Positions 1-6,045 of a DNA stretch of 11,009 bases are shown here, one piece after another; the stretch's first letter is position 1, and every line of letters starts with the position of its first letter. The translations under genes were made by a program, and so were the position numbers. The notes under the pieces were generated by a model. That model ran no database searches. It was not told the origin of the DNA and was given only the letters and a program-made list of their open reading frames with translations. The stretch is from Bacillota bacterium (lineage in GTDB: Bacteria > Bacillota > Clostridia > Lachnospirales > Lachnospiraceae). The DNA lies in contig JAEXNR010000061.1 in the NCBI GenBank assembly GCA_023439505.1, positions 1-11,009 of the forward strand, written 5' to 3'.

Positions 1-415
1 GCTTTATATACTCCGTATCAGAGGCAAAAAGAAGATTTCCGATTTCACGATGCTGGATAATGAAACCAAGCGGTTCAGCAGCATCGTGAACTACGCCAAA
101 CGGCGTAACCGTGAATCCTCCGAAACGGTACCAATATCCCGGACTGAAGTGGCTGCTTCGAGGGATGCTCAATGCCAATGCTGTGCCTTCTGACATTTCT
201 ACATCAAAGCCTGCCTTTATAAAGTCCTTTACATATGCTGCATGATCTCCATGCTCGTGAGTGATAAGTATTCCTACAATTTTTAGCACATCGAAGGTCA
301 AAGCCTCTTTTACTTTTTTAAATGGGAGCCCGGCCTCCAGGACCAGGCATTCCGTCTCATTCTCCAAAAGGTAACAGTTTCCGGAGGATCCGCTACCTAA
401 AACCCTAAGTTGCAT
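1..415 (-). CDS. MBL-fold metallo-hydrolase, partial (3' end outside window)
   Basis: The visible 138 residues begin with the beta-strand/loop MQLRVLGSGSSGNCYLL, typical of the YycJ/phage-type metallo-beta-lactamase fold. The metal-binding motif HEHGDH lies at about residues 53-58. A further His (about 110) and an Asp in LLFASDTEY (about 133) fit the remaining metal ligands. Family members bind two metal ions and cleave phosphodiesters or related esters. Beside recT and an SMC-like ATPase a nuclease-like role in phage recombination is plausible, but this is inference. The ATG lies 4 bp after the recT stop, and its ribosome site AGGGGTGA overlaps the recT terminus, so the two are translationally coupled. 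The C-terminus is cut by the window edge, so length and completeness cannot be judged. Confidence 0.85.
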   Translation of the reverse strand, partial: MQLRVLGSGSSGNCYLLENETECLVLEAGLPFKKVKEALTFDVLKIVGILITHEHGDHAAYVKDFIKAGFDVEMSEGTALALSIPRSSHFSPGYWYRFGGFTVTPFGVVHDAAEPLGFIIQHREIGNLLFASDTEYIK

Positions 416-419
416 CCGA

Positions 420-1388
420 TCACCCCTGCATCCATTCCGGCGTTTCCGGCGTTTTATTCTGGGCTTCACTGTTCTTCTTTGTCTGCTCCGGCTTTTTCGG
501 TTCTTCAACGACCTCACCCTGTACGCTTTCAACTGGTGCATCAGAAGGGGTAATAAACTCCTCACTGTTTGCATTGGTGGCGATCTGATGTTGCACATTT
601 GCCTGAACAGTATCAATCATATCGTTATCGCTCGTCTCGTTAAACGCCTCGAGAAGCTGATCTCCCATAATGGAACTATCATCAGTCGCATTAATAAGCC
701 GCTTGCTCGCACGGTTCAGAACAGTCTTTTTTGCCATTTCCTCGGAAAACTTGGTATGGGTTGCCGATTCATAACCACCTTTTTTTGCCGACTTCCATGA
801 CTGTCCCTGACCCCATGCATTCTCAAGCTGTTGTTTACTCATAATTTCAACGACTTTTTCCTTGTCCGTCTCAATAATTGCATAGGCCGCCAGGATAGGG
901 TTGTCGAGATTTTCAATTTTAGTCTCATGTTTGTAAATCACCATATCCATGTCCGGATTGTACCCATACTCGAATACATCACCTTGTCTTACCACATTGG
1001 CAATTGGCTGTCTTTTTAGGTTTTTAACCCTGCTAAGAATTGCTAACGTTCCAAAATACGATGGAACAAGCTTGCACTTATTTCCATAGGCCACAAAATA
1101 GCATTGTTTTTTCACTGGGTTTAATCCCTGTGTTGCCATTTGTGTAAGCGAGAGTACTACGCTTTCCTGGGTACACACAGATAACAAAGGGTGTCCGTCC
1201 TTAGTCTCTGCTTCCTTAAGCATCAGATACGCTGAATTCATTGCATTCTGGACACTATAGTTTACAGGGAACTTCAGTCCTTTCTTTTCTTCCTGGACTA
1301 ACTGGTTGGTTACATACTCAACGCCGGGCTGAGTGATTCCGATTTTTACTACCGGTGCCTGTATCTCTACTGCGTCTTTTTCCGCCAT
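420..1388 (-). CDS. recT: RecT-family single-strand annealing protein
   Basis: This 322-aa protein has the RecT core: a helical N-terminal part (about residues 40-85), then MATQGLNPVKKQCYFVAYG and SYFGTLAILSRV (about 83-120), and a conserved C-terminal part of the core (about residues 165-240) with ETDKEKVVEIM, WGQGQSWKSA and KKTVLNRASKRLI. The tail from about residue 250 is acidic/Pro/Lys-rich and ends EWMQG, as in RecT tails that contact partner proteins. RecT proteins anneal complementary single strands and promote strand invasion during phage replication and recombination. The ATG shares its A with the stop of the upstream 58-aa gene (TAATG), and AAGGAGGAATCAAAATA provides the ribosome site. 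The MBL-fold gene follows 4 bp downstream. The usual RecE exonuclease partner is absent; the zinc-hook ATPase upstream and MBL protein downstream probably supply processing. Confidence 0.93.
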   Translation of the reverse strand: MAEKDAVEIQAPVVKIGITQPGVEYVTNQLVQEEKKGLKFPVNYSVQNAMNSAYLMLKEAETKDGHPLLSVCTQESVVLSLTQMATQGLNPVKKQCYFVAYGNKCKLVPSYFGTLAILSRVKNLKRQPIANVVRQGDVFEYGYNPDMDMVIYKHETKIENLDNPILAAYAIIETDKEKVVEIMSKQQLENAWGQGQSWKSAKKGGYESATHTKFSEEMAKKTVLNRASKRLINATDDSSIMGDQLLEAFNETSDNDMIDTVQANVQHQIATNANSEEFITPSDAPVESVQGEVVEEPKKPEQTKKNSEAQNKTPETPEWMQG

Positions 1389-1564
1389 TATTTTGATTCC
1401 TCCTTATATTTATCCATCAATTCTCCAGAAAAGCATCCGGAGCCATTAAACCGTTTACACCGACCTCCGCAGCTACACTTATCCGGATCAGCTCCATTAC
1501 CTCCACGATTGCATTCACTGCAGGCAACCCATAAATGTCCTCTTGAGTCTTTTTCACTCTTCAC
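1388..1564 (-). CDS. Small Cys-rich protein (58 aa, GTG start)
   Basis: This short gene fits exactly between the ATPase and recT. Its GTG start shares one base with the ATPase stop (TAGTG), and its TAA stop shares one base with the recT ATG (TAATG). The ribosome site is AGGTGGTGA inside the end of the ATPase gene. The product starts MKSEKDSRGHLW and carries six cysteines: a CSEC pair (residues 15 and 18), then C30, C32, C36 and C44, plus H10. That spacing suggests a zinc-binding knuckle. The last residues are Lys/Glu-rich and their codons form the recT ribosome site. I do not recognise a family. Perfect one-base coupling on both sides argues that it is translated in fixed ratio with the recombination proteins. 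ATG-only gene finding would miss it. Confidence 0.7.
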   Translation of the reverse strand: MKSEKDSRGHLWVACSECNRGGNGADPDKCSCGGRCKRFNGSGCFSGELMDKYKEESK

Positions 1565-3501
1565 TAATCATTCACCACCTTCAGCTCCGGATCCTCAGTC
1601 ACTGATAAAGTGATCAGCTGGCAGTTCATATGAGGAATATTGAAGTCATTGATCCGTTCAGCATTATCTAGGAATACCGGTACCGAAACATCGTATATCC
1701 TTTGTAAAGCCTGGATAATATCAAGCTCAGCAAGGATCTTATGCCCGGAATTTAATGCGCTGCTGTAAGCCTGTCCATTGATCAGAGGCTCGCATACCTG
1801 GTTGTATCCTCCATTGATCTGACGCTCAAACAACTTCCAGCGTACAATTTTAAAACGAGCATTGATCTTGTCCGATAGCAGATTGACCTTCGCCTTGTTA
1901 AACTCCTCGAGTAAATAAATCTCGCGTTCCGTGGAAGCTATATCCTGTGATAGCTGCCGCTGCCCCGCTTTGAGTTCTTCTACTCTGGCCTTAGCATTGG
2001 CAATTGTCTGCCGTCCGGCAAGGATCCGGTTCATTACATCGATTTCGGACTGGATAGCTCTTTTCTTATCAGCGGTCACTGCTTTTTTCGCATTCACATC
2101 ATGTACAAGATTGTTATATTCTTCGATCTGGCTTTCTAGTGTTGCTATTTGCATTAGGATGATCTGATATTCCTCTGTATCTCGAGGATCAATATTCCTT
2201 GGAAGAGATTCAAGTCTTTCTTGCAATGCATTTCTATCCTCGGTCAGTTTGCAAATCTCCTGATCGTAAATAGCGGCCTTATCGATCCATCCTTTAAGCC
2301 TTGCTTCATCTTCTTTAACAGCTTCTGCGGCTCGCCTGCCTTTCGTGCTGATGGATAAAAGGTTTTGCTCTTTCTCGGCTTGAAACCGTGATGAAATGCT
2401 TTCCTTGACGTCGTCTGAATACTCTCTGTGACAAGTTGGGCAAATGTTTGAGCCTTCTGGCATCTCAACTGCTCTTTCGGCCTTATATTCTTCACTGAGC
2501 CGAGCAAGAGCCTTCTTATCTTTTTCGATATCGGCTTCACAAAATCTTGCTTCTTTTTCCGCTCCGTTTTTATCCCGACCTGCACGCTGAAGCTGCTGAT
2601 CAATTTCAATTATGCTGCTTTGTAATTCGCTTCTCTTGCGGTTGTTTTCTGCATTAATCTTGCGTTCAAGTTCCTGCAGATCTCCCTCGAATCGTGCCTT
2701 TTTAGCCTTAAACTCGTTCAGGCTTTCATGTACAAATGTGTCAGACTTATCCTCTTCAACTGATTCCAGCTGCGCCCGCAACTCCTGCAGCTTTGCCTCG
2801 GCGCCTGAGTAGTCCTGTTCAACAATTGATTTGCTAACTTCGTCGATCCTGGTCGGGATTTCTTCGAGTTTGCGTTTATTCTCTAACAGGGCCTTCTTAT
2901 CCCGGGAAAGGATCTCCTCGGAAGTGAATTGCGAAAGCTGGTCAGTCAGTGGCTGAAACTTAGGATCCGTGGCCAGTACATCGGCATCTGTCATGTCTGA
3001 AACAAGATTGAATAATGTCTTCCTGCGATCCGCAGGTTTCTGTGCCATGAAGGCATTTGTGTTGCTGACGAATTTAAAAACTTCCTCCGATACCAATTGT
3101 TCTATGTATGCCTTAAATTCCTTCTCTGACTTCGGGATTGTGTTGATCTCATATAGATTCTCATTGCCCTGGAAGGTCTGCTCTTCTGACCCTCGCTTCT
3201 TAACCCACTTTTGCTTCTGGGTTTTAACCAGCGTCAGTTCACGACCATCAACATCCCAAACGGATTCGACCCTAATATCAACAAAGTCAACATCATTATT
3301 TTGACTGTTCTTCGGCCGTATATCGAAGGTAGACGCTCCGGAACTATCCTTCCCAAAAAGCACCCACATAACTGCATCAGCAATCGTGGTCTTTCCGGAT
3401 CCATTAATTCCTTTGATGGCGGTCCGATTGCCAAAATCTATAATTCGGTCCTTACACCCTTTGAAGTTCTGTATAATGATCTTTTTCAGCCTCATTCTCA
3501 T
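1564..3501 (-). CDS. SMC/Rad50-like AAA ATPase with zinc hook
   Basis: A 645-aa ATPase of the SMC/Rad50/SbcC type. In order: N-terminal strand LKKIIIQNFKGC, Walker A GINGSGKTT (about residues 31-39), a long coiled coil (about 195-350), a CPTC zinc hook (C354, C357), a returning coiled coil (about 365-535), an ABC signature-like segment LNSGHKILAELD (about 583-594) and Walker B VPVFLDNAERI (about 607-617). It lacks the perfect LSGGE signature, and the acidic residue after Walker B is displaced (LDNAE), as I recall being usual in phage relatives. Such proteins form zinc-linked dimers that tether or process DNA ends. The start is the ATG 9 nt after AGGAGG (3511-3516); the longer in-frame ATG at 3552 lacks such a site. 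The first 50 bp overlap the upstream 46-aa gene in another frame. With recT and the MBL gene it forms a recombination cassette. Confidence 0.9.
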   Translation of the reverse strand: MRMRLKKIIIQNFKGCKDRIIDFGNRTAIKGINGSGKTTIADAVMWVLFGKDSSGASTFDIRPKNSQNNDVDFVDIRVESVWDVDGRELTLVKTQKQKWVKKRGSEEQTFQGNENLYEINTIPKSEKEFKAYIEQLVSEEVFKFVSNTNAFMAQKPADRRKTLFNLVSDMTDADVLATDPKFQPLTDQLSQFTSEEILSRDKKALLENKRKLEEIPTRIDEVSKSIVEQDYSGAEAKLQELRAQLESVEEDKSDTFVHESLNEFKAKKARFEGDLQELERKINAENNRKRSELQSSIIEIDQQLQRAGRDKNGAEKEARFCEADIEKDKKALARLSEEYKAERAVEMPEGSNICPTCHREYSDDVKESISSRFQAEKEQNLLSISTKGRRAAEAVKEDEARLKGWIDKAAIYDQEICKLTEDRNALQERLESLPRNIDPRDTEEYQIILMQIATLESQIEEYNNLVHDVNAKKAVTADKKRAIQSEIDVMNRILAGRQTIANAKARVEELKAGQRQLSQDIASTEREIYLLEEFNKAKVNLLSDKINARFKIVRWKLFERQINGGYNQVCEPLINGQAYSSALNSGHKILAELDIIQALQRIYDVSVPVFLDNAERINDFNIPHMNCQLITLSVTEDPELKVVND

Positions 3502-3592
3502 AAAATTCATCCTCCTCATTCTGCTGGCAGTCGCATTGTTCTCCATTGTCATAATTGCCCTTGCATACCGGGCAGTACCAATAATTACTCAT
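3452..3592 (-). CDS. Small zinc-ribbon-like protein (46 aa)
   Basis: The ATG at 3592 lies 4 bp after the stop of the AbrB-like gene, with AGAGG about 9 nt upstream inside that gene's end. The product begins MSNYWYCPVCKGNYDNGEQC and has two Cys pairs (CPVC at 7-10, CDC at 20-22), so it is probably a metal-binding knuckle, followed by a very acidic Glu/Asp/Asn stretch (about residues 23-38). The gene runs 50 bp into the downstream ATPase gene in a different frame; the codons for its acidic tail include the AGGAGG that starts the ATPase. That explains the acidic composition and suggests translational coupling. Function is unknown. A longer in-frame version would begin at 3688, but it overlaps the AbrB-like gene and lacks a ribosome site. 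Confidence 0.65.
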   Translation of the reverse strand: MSNYWYCPVCKGNYDNGEQCDCQQNEEDEFYENEAEKDHYTELQRV

Positions 3593-3596
3593 AGGC

Positions 3597-3860
3597 TCAT
3601 TCCTCTCTTGTTGCAGTGTATGCTTCAATAGCACACTTACGGCAGATATATTTCTCTCCAACCTTACGTAAACTTCTGGTTTCACCACAATGAGCGCACA
3701 CCAACTTATCAGGTGTATATTTTTTCAGAATGATCTGATCTTCTTCTGTATAAATTTCAAGCGGATCACCTTCCTTAATCTCCATAGCCCGTCTTAATTC
3801 CTTGGGAAGTACTATTCTTCCTAAATCGTCAATTCTTCTTACAATCCCTGTTGCTTTCAT
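3597..3860 (-). CDS. AbrB/SpoVT-type transcription regulator with C-terminal zinc ribbon
   Basis: The 87-aa product begins MKATGIVRRIDDLGRIVLPK, the classic swapped-hairpin AbrB/SpoVT DNA-binding domain (residues 1-48; RAMEIKEGDPLEIY is also diagnostic). A four-cysteine ribbon follows: CAHC (55-58) and CRKC (73-76). AbrB domains dimerise and bind AT-rich promoter DNA; the added ribbon may extend binding or oligomerisation. The start at 3860 is set by AAGGAGGT, about 10 nt upstream, and by the domain boundary; an in-frame start 26 codons earlier adds sequence unlike AbrB and overlaps the upstream gene. It sits within the early operon, 46 bp after the 49-aa gene, and could be a middle-phase or host-targeting regulator. 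This last point is inference. Confidence 0.9.
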   Translation of the reverse strand: MKATGIVRRIDDLGRIVLPKELRRAMEIKEGDPLEIYTEEDQIILKKYTPDKLVCAHCGETRSLRKVGEKYICRKCAIEAYTATREE

Positions 3861-3906
3861 AAATAATTTGACCTCCTTAAATTTCTGTGCTACTATGCAC
3901 TTAAGA

Positions 3907-4056
3907 TTATTTTCCTTTGGGCCTTTGCTGATTCGCACTCAGCTGGGCTCTTTTTCTTTTTCTACTATACCTGGGACATTCATACCCCTCCGGTGGAATT
4001 CTCTGTAGGATGCTGACGCCACAGAGCAGTCCGCAGTATGTACACTTCGCTTTCAT
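3907..4056 (-). CDS. Small basic zinc-ribbon-like protein (49 aa)
   Basis: The product begins MKAKCTYCGLLCG and contains CTYC (5-8), C12 and a later C27 in GYECPRYSRKRKR. The C-terminus is strongly basic. This resembles the short phage zinc-finger peptides that look like 'MKAKCPYCG...' but I cannot name a function. The ATG overlaps the upstream gene stop as ATGA (4053-4056), and GGGAGG lies 5 nt upstream, so it is translationally coupled. The gap to the AbrB-like gene downstream is 46 bp. A half-formed ribbon (three Cys close together, only one distal) makes true zinc binding uncertain. The basic tail would fit nucleic-acid contact. Confidence 0.65.
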   Translation of the reverse strand: MKAKCTYCGLLCGVSILQRIPPEGYECPRYSRKRKRAQLSANQQRPKGK

Positions 4057-4331
4057 CCGATCCTCCCAATGCGTCTTTGATCAATAATATTCCGTAATTT
4101 AATCTCCATACGTTCGATATCTTCATAGGTGACACTGAAATCGTCCAAAAGATCCAAGTTTCTAAGAGTCTCGTAAACCCCTTTGGCTTTATTTAGGTAA
4201 GCTTCAGCTTTCCTTATTGCTCTGAAATTACTATCAGTAGTTACTTCTTTTGCGGAACTCATATAGTTATAAAGTTTAACTCTCTGCTCCTGTACTGCGA
4301 CTTTATTAACTGTTAACACTATTTGATTCAA
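4053..4331 (-). CDS. Hypothetical early phage protein (92 aa, TTG start)
   Basis: An all-helical-looking 92-aa product beginning (M)NQIVLTVNKVAVQEQRV, with no motif I recognise. Residues about 25-90 show heptad-like spacing (AEAYLNKAKGVYETLRNLD, DIERMEIKLRNI), suggesting a helical bundle or coiled-coil dimer; the tail is Arg-rich. The start is TTG at 4331, placed 6 nt after GGGAGGTG. The first 26 bp lie inside the end of the upstream 46-aa gene in another frame, and the stop overlaps the next start (ATGA). It sits in the middle of a chain of overlapping small early genes. No function is assigned. Confidence 0.7.
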   Translation of the reverse strand: MNQIVLTVNKVAVQEQRVKLYNYMSSAKEVTTDSNFRAIRKAEAYLNKAKGVYETLRNLDLLDDFSVTYEDIERMEIKLRNIIDQRRIGRIG

Positions 4332-4446
4332 CCTTTACACCTCCCTTCTCAAAACCGGTAATTTGTCCATATTCAATGATCACGCCATAACCGCGCATTT
4401 CATAGGCTTCAAGACAGTCCTGGATTGTTACGATATCTGGATTCAT
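4306..4446 (-). CDS. Hypothetical small protein (46 aa)
   Basis: Begins MNPDIVTIQDCLEAYEMRGY and is preceded by AGGAGG with a 9-nt spacer. It overlaps the gene before it by 38 bp and the gene after it by 26 bp, each in a different frame. The product looks like a helix (ICD-type start, DCLEAYEMRG) followed by strands (GVIIEYGQITGFEKGG), a compact alpha/beta mini-domain. The C-terminal residues are encoded over the next gene's ribosome site and start. I do not recognise a family. Ribosome site, position in the chain and even codon use support it as real. Confidence 0.6.
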   Translation of the reverse strand: MNPDIVTIQDCLEAYEMRGYGVIIEYGQITGFEKGGVKVESNSVNS

Positions 4447-4588
4447 CTTCTTTCGCCTCCTCTCTTTCGATTTCTATAAAGGCTTCTACAATATCTTTAA
4501 TATGACCATCAGCCCTGTTCCAATTGATATTCATGGATCGGCTATCTAATTTTTCCAAGATAACCATTGCTTTTTCTTTATTGGTCAT
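4409..4588 (-). CDS. Hypothetical small protein (59 aa), first gene of the recombination operon
   Basis: Begins MTNKEKAMVILEKLDSRSMN with an excellent AAAGGAGG about 5 nt upstream. It is predicted helical, with acidic, amphipathic segments (HIKDIVEAFIEIEREEAKED). The final codons overlap the next gene by 38 bp. It is the first gene read leftward from the 4589-4681 intergenic region, which also holds the divergent promoter for the KTSC gene. I see no clear -35/-10 pair for the leftward direction; transcription may arrive by read-through from the switch promoter or from a weak local promoter. No function recognised. Confidence 0.65.
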   Translation of the reverse strand: MTNKEKAMVILEKLDSRSMNINWNRADGHIKDIVEAFIEIEREEAKEDESRYRNNPGLS

Positions 4589-4602
4589 TGGATCCTCCTT
4601 TA

Positions 4603-4631
4603 TGGTATATTTTGTAATATTGTGGTATAAT
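4603..4631 (+). promoter_or_regulatory. Extended -10 sigma-A promoter of the KTSC gene
   Basis: TGGTATAAT at 4623-4631 is a consensus extended -10 (TGn + TATAAT at 4626-4631). The -35 position (TGGTAT, 4603-4608) is poor, as expected for extended -10 promoters. TGGTATA occurs twice here, 20 bp apart (4603-4609 and 4623-4629). A short hairpin, CAGCT-tgcccg-AGCTG (4640-4655), starts almost at the predicted transcript 5' end. The block TGTAATATT (4613-4621) just before the -10 recurs in the promoter at 6285-6313. Confidence 0.6.
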
Positions 4632-4681
4632 CTCCTTAACAGCTTGCCCGAGCTGAATACATAAGAAAGGAGAAACTACAT

Positions 4682-4888
4682 ATGACAATGCAGCCTGTAG
4701 CATCATCAAACTTAAGTGCAGTCGGTTATGAGAAAGGGACTTTGTATGTGAGTTTTAATTCTGGCGGATTATACTCATATGACGGCGTACCAGAAACGGT
4801 CTATAGAGGATTAATGACTGCTGCCTCTCACGGATCTTACTTTGCCGCCCACATCAAGAATTCTTACCGCTACACTAAACACCGTTAA
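4682..4888 (+). CDS. KTSC-domain protein
   Basis: The 68-aa product is essentially one KTSC domain: PVASSNLSAVGYEKGTLYV, then FNSGGLYSYDGVP, a helix with RGLMTAASHGSYF, and the closing IKNSYRYTKHR. The domain is named after its Lys-Thr-Ser-Cys motif in lysyl-tRNA-synthetase-linked copies, and its biochemical role is unclear; free-standing copies are common in phages. The start follows AGAAAGGAG and a clear extended -10 promoter. It faces the leftward early genes, and its TAA stop overlaps the stop of the opposing 48-aa gene (4885-4888, TTAA read both ways), leaving no room for a terminator. Expression from its own promoter, possibly in the lysogen, is inference. Confidence 0.88.
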   Translation: MTMQPVASSNLSAVGYEKGTLYVSFNSGGLYSYDGVPETVYRGLMTAASHGSYFAAHIKNSYRYTKHR

Positions 4889-5031
4889 TCAGTCACTATG
4901 AGCACGATAGCGGGGCCATTTACATTCAACTCTAGGACCTCATAAGGCTCTGCCAGGCGTGCTTCTACTTCTCTTCTTCTCTTGAGCTCATTAACAAGCT
5001 CATATGTTTTAAAATATTTAAGTTTACTCAT
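4885..5031 (-). CDS. Small early protein, probably BC1881 family (48 aa)
   Basis: Begins MSKLKYFKTYELVNELKRRR and ends with LELNVNGPAIVLIVTD. The pattern of an ELV-EL-KR helix, an EPYE turn and a G-PA-ILVVTD strand matches what I remember of the short BC1881-type phage proteins, which have no known function. AAAGGAGG lies about 11 nt upstream. It is the last gene of the leftward group 5766-4885 and ends tail-to-tail with the KTSC gene, sharing the four bases TTAA. It is too short for default gene length cut-offs, but the ribosome site and family pattern support it. Confidence 0.7.
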   Translation of the reverse strand: MSKLKYFKTYELVNELKRRREVEARLAEPYEVLELNVNGPAIVLIVTD

Positions 5032-5051
5032 TCTGGCTTATCCTCCTTTCC

Positions 5052-5279
5052 TTAATACAATGCTTTCCGTGTAACATCCATGATAATTGCTCCGAAACTA
5101 TCTCCTTCGATACATACCGTTTTGCTGCTTCCTGAATTAAAAATAATATGTACATAACACTCATCATCGCTCAATTCTAGTCCCTGTACTTCCAGGTTCG
5201 CACTCCGGAGCGTATCAGCAAGTGTACCTTCTACGTATTCCTTTTTTGTTACTGGCTTGCTTCTTTTTAATGTGATCAC
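5052..5279 (-). CDS. Hypothetical early phage protein (75 aa, GTG start)
   Basis: The GTG at 5279 follows AAGGAGG with a good spacer. The product reads (M)ITLKRSKPVTKKEYVEG, then a helix (TLADTLRSANLEV), then beta-like segments with CYVHIIFNSGSSKTVCIEG and a final helix (GAIIMDVTRKALY), suggesting a small alpha/beta domain. No family recognised. It lies 14 bp after the HTH gene and 20 bp before the 48-aa gene, in one leftward group. Confidence 0.65.
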   Translation of the reverse strand: MITLKRSKPVTKKEYVEGTLADTLRSANLEVQGLELSDDECYVHIIFNSGSSKTVCIEGDSFGAIIMDVTRKALY

Positions 5280-5293
5280 AAGCTTCCCTCCTT

Positions 5294-5530
5294 CTACATA
5301 ATAAGTGCCTTCTCCTCGTCACTCAGTTTAATCACAACACTTAGCTTTCTGAGTTCTTTCAAAGTAAATGTCTCAGGCCATTTCCTTTTATTCTGGAATG
5401 TACGCTTTGTACATCTGAGCTTTACAGCAATATGCTCCTCGCTTAAGCCGTATAATTCCATATTTTTTGCTATAAATGCTCTCGTATACCTGTCTTTCTG
5501 TGACTCTTCTGATTCTTTTAGTCGTGGCAT
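5294..5530 (-). CDS. HTH DNA-binding protein (78 aa)
   Basis: The central part IAKNMELYGLSEEHIAVKLR and RTFQNKRKWPETFTLKEL (about residues 20-60) reads as a Cro/C1-type helix-turn-helix: helix 2 LSEEHIAVKLR, turn, recognition helix TKRTFQNKRKWPE. The T-x-x-E-L-R-K-L pattern after it is usual for small phage XRE-like proteins. The N-terminal 15 residues are charged and probably disordered. The start has GAAAGTGAGGTGA upstream, a ribosome-site cassette seen again at 6703-6715. It is probably a second Cro-like regulator or excision factor; its DNA target is unknown. Confidence 0.72.
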   Translation of the reverse strand: MPRLKESEESQKDRYTRAFIAKNMELYGLSEEHIAVKLRCTKRTFQNKRKWPETFTLKELRKLSVVIKLSDEEKALIM

Positions 5531-5571
5531 ATGGCGTCACCTCACTTTCCTGATTTATATTTATATCCTCT

Positions 5572-5766
5572 TTAATCCTCTTCGTTTTCATAAACGATAT
5601 TTTCATAGGCATAATCAATCATCTTGCCTGTAATATCCTTCATTGATTCCCCAGTCTCCTCTGATACTTCAAGAATTCTGTTGTAAGTTCTGGCGCTTAC
5701 CTTAATTGCCATCCTGCCGGCTTCATCGGCTCTCTGACGTTTCTTTGCTCTTAATATTAATGACAT
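5572..5766 (-). CDS. Ribbon-helix-helix protein (64 aa)
   Basis: After a basic N-terminus (LILRAKKRQRADEAGR) the product shows the ribbon-helix-helix pattern: a strand (MAIKVSAR), helix TYNRILEVSEETGES and helix MKDITGKMIDYAYENI. It ends acidic. Such proteins dimerise through the strand and bind operators as tetramers. The ATG at 5766 is 8 nt after AGGAGGTG; longer forms starting at 5772 or 5829 would put that site too close to, or inside, the gene. It is the first gene of the leftward group down to 4885. The divergent plus gene at 5857 begins 90 bp away, and its promoter lies in between, so control of that promoter by this protein is a reasonable guess. Confidence 0.72.
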   Translation of the reverse strand: MSLILRAKKRQRADEAGRMAIKVSARTYNRILEVSEETGESMKDITGKMIDYAYENIVYENEED

Positions 5767-5782
5767 ATCCATCACCTCCTTA

Positions 5783-5811
5783 TTGCAGATTTCTTTCATC
5801 TCTCCTATACT
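5783..5811 (+). promoter_or_regulatory. Sigma-A promoter of the 62-aa plus-strand gene
   Basis: TTGCAG (5783-5788), a 17-bp spacer, then TATACT (5806-5811) gives a good -35/-10 pair. Predicted transcription starts near 5818, at the edge of CCGG-ctggca-CCGG (5819-5832), a possible 5' hairpin. AAAGGAGG and the ATG at 5857 follow. Confidence 0.65.
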
Positions 5812-5856
5812 GTAGATACCGGCTGGCACCGGAATACATATAAAGGAGGATAATTT

Positions 5857-6045
5857 ATGACCCTAGAGCAAAAGGCGCATGATATAGGAATTGCTTTTGC
5901 TACTGTTAAAATGCAAGCCCGTATAGCATCTAACGATTCAGACGAAGACATAGTACGCGAAACTCAATATCTGGATTTCATTAATGACTATACCTTTGCG
6001 TCGTCTGCAGTAATTTCTGGTATGGCACAGATTAAAACTGATTGA
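5857..6045 (+). CDS. Hypothetical protein (62 aa), opposed to the early genes
   Basis: Begins MTLEQKAHDIGIAFATVKMQ after AAAGGAGGATAATTT and its own promoter. It is predicted mostly helical (KAHDIGIAFATVKMQARIA, EDIVRETQYLDFINDY, ASSAVISGMAQIK), with no cysteines and no membrane segment. I recognise no family. Its last 58 bp (5988-6045) are antisense to the end of the 83-aa minus-strand gene, so both C-termini are encoded by the same DNA. A well-formed promoter and ribosome site make it one of the better supported unknowns here. Confidence 0.72.
   Translation: MTLEQKAHDIGIAFATVKMQARIASNDSDEDIVRETQYLDFINDYTFASSAVISGMAQIKTD

Noticed and set aside
2244..2609. 121-codon minus-strand open frame within the ATPase
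   Set aside because: It is a second frame inside the zinc-hook region of the ATPase, with no ribosome site or recognisable domain.
3211..3594. 127-codon plus-strand open frame
   Set aside because: It is antisense to the ATPase N-terminus and the 46-aa gene, and has no domain or ribosome site.
5388..5618. 76-codon minus-strand open frame
   Set aside because: It overlaps the HTH gene and the ribbon-helix-helix gene end in another frame; those two have better ribosome sites and recognisable folds.
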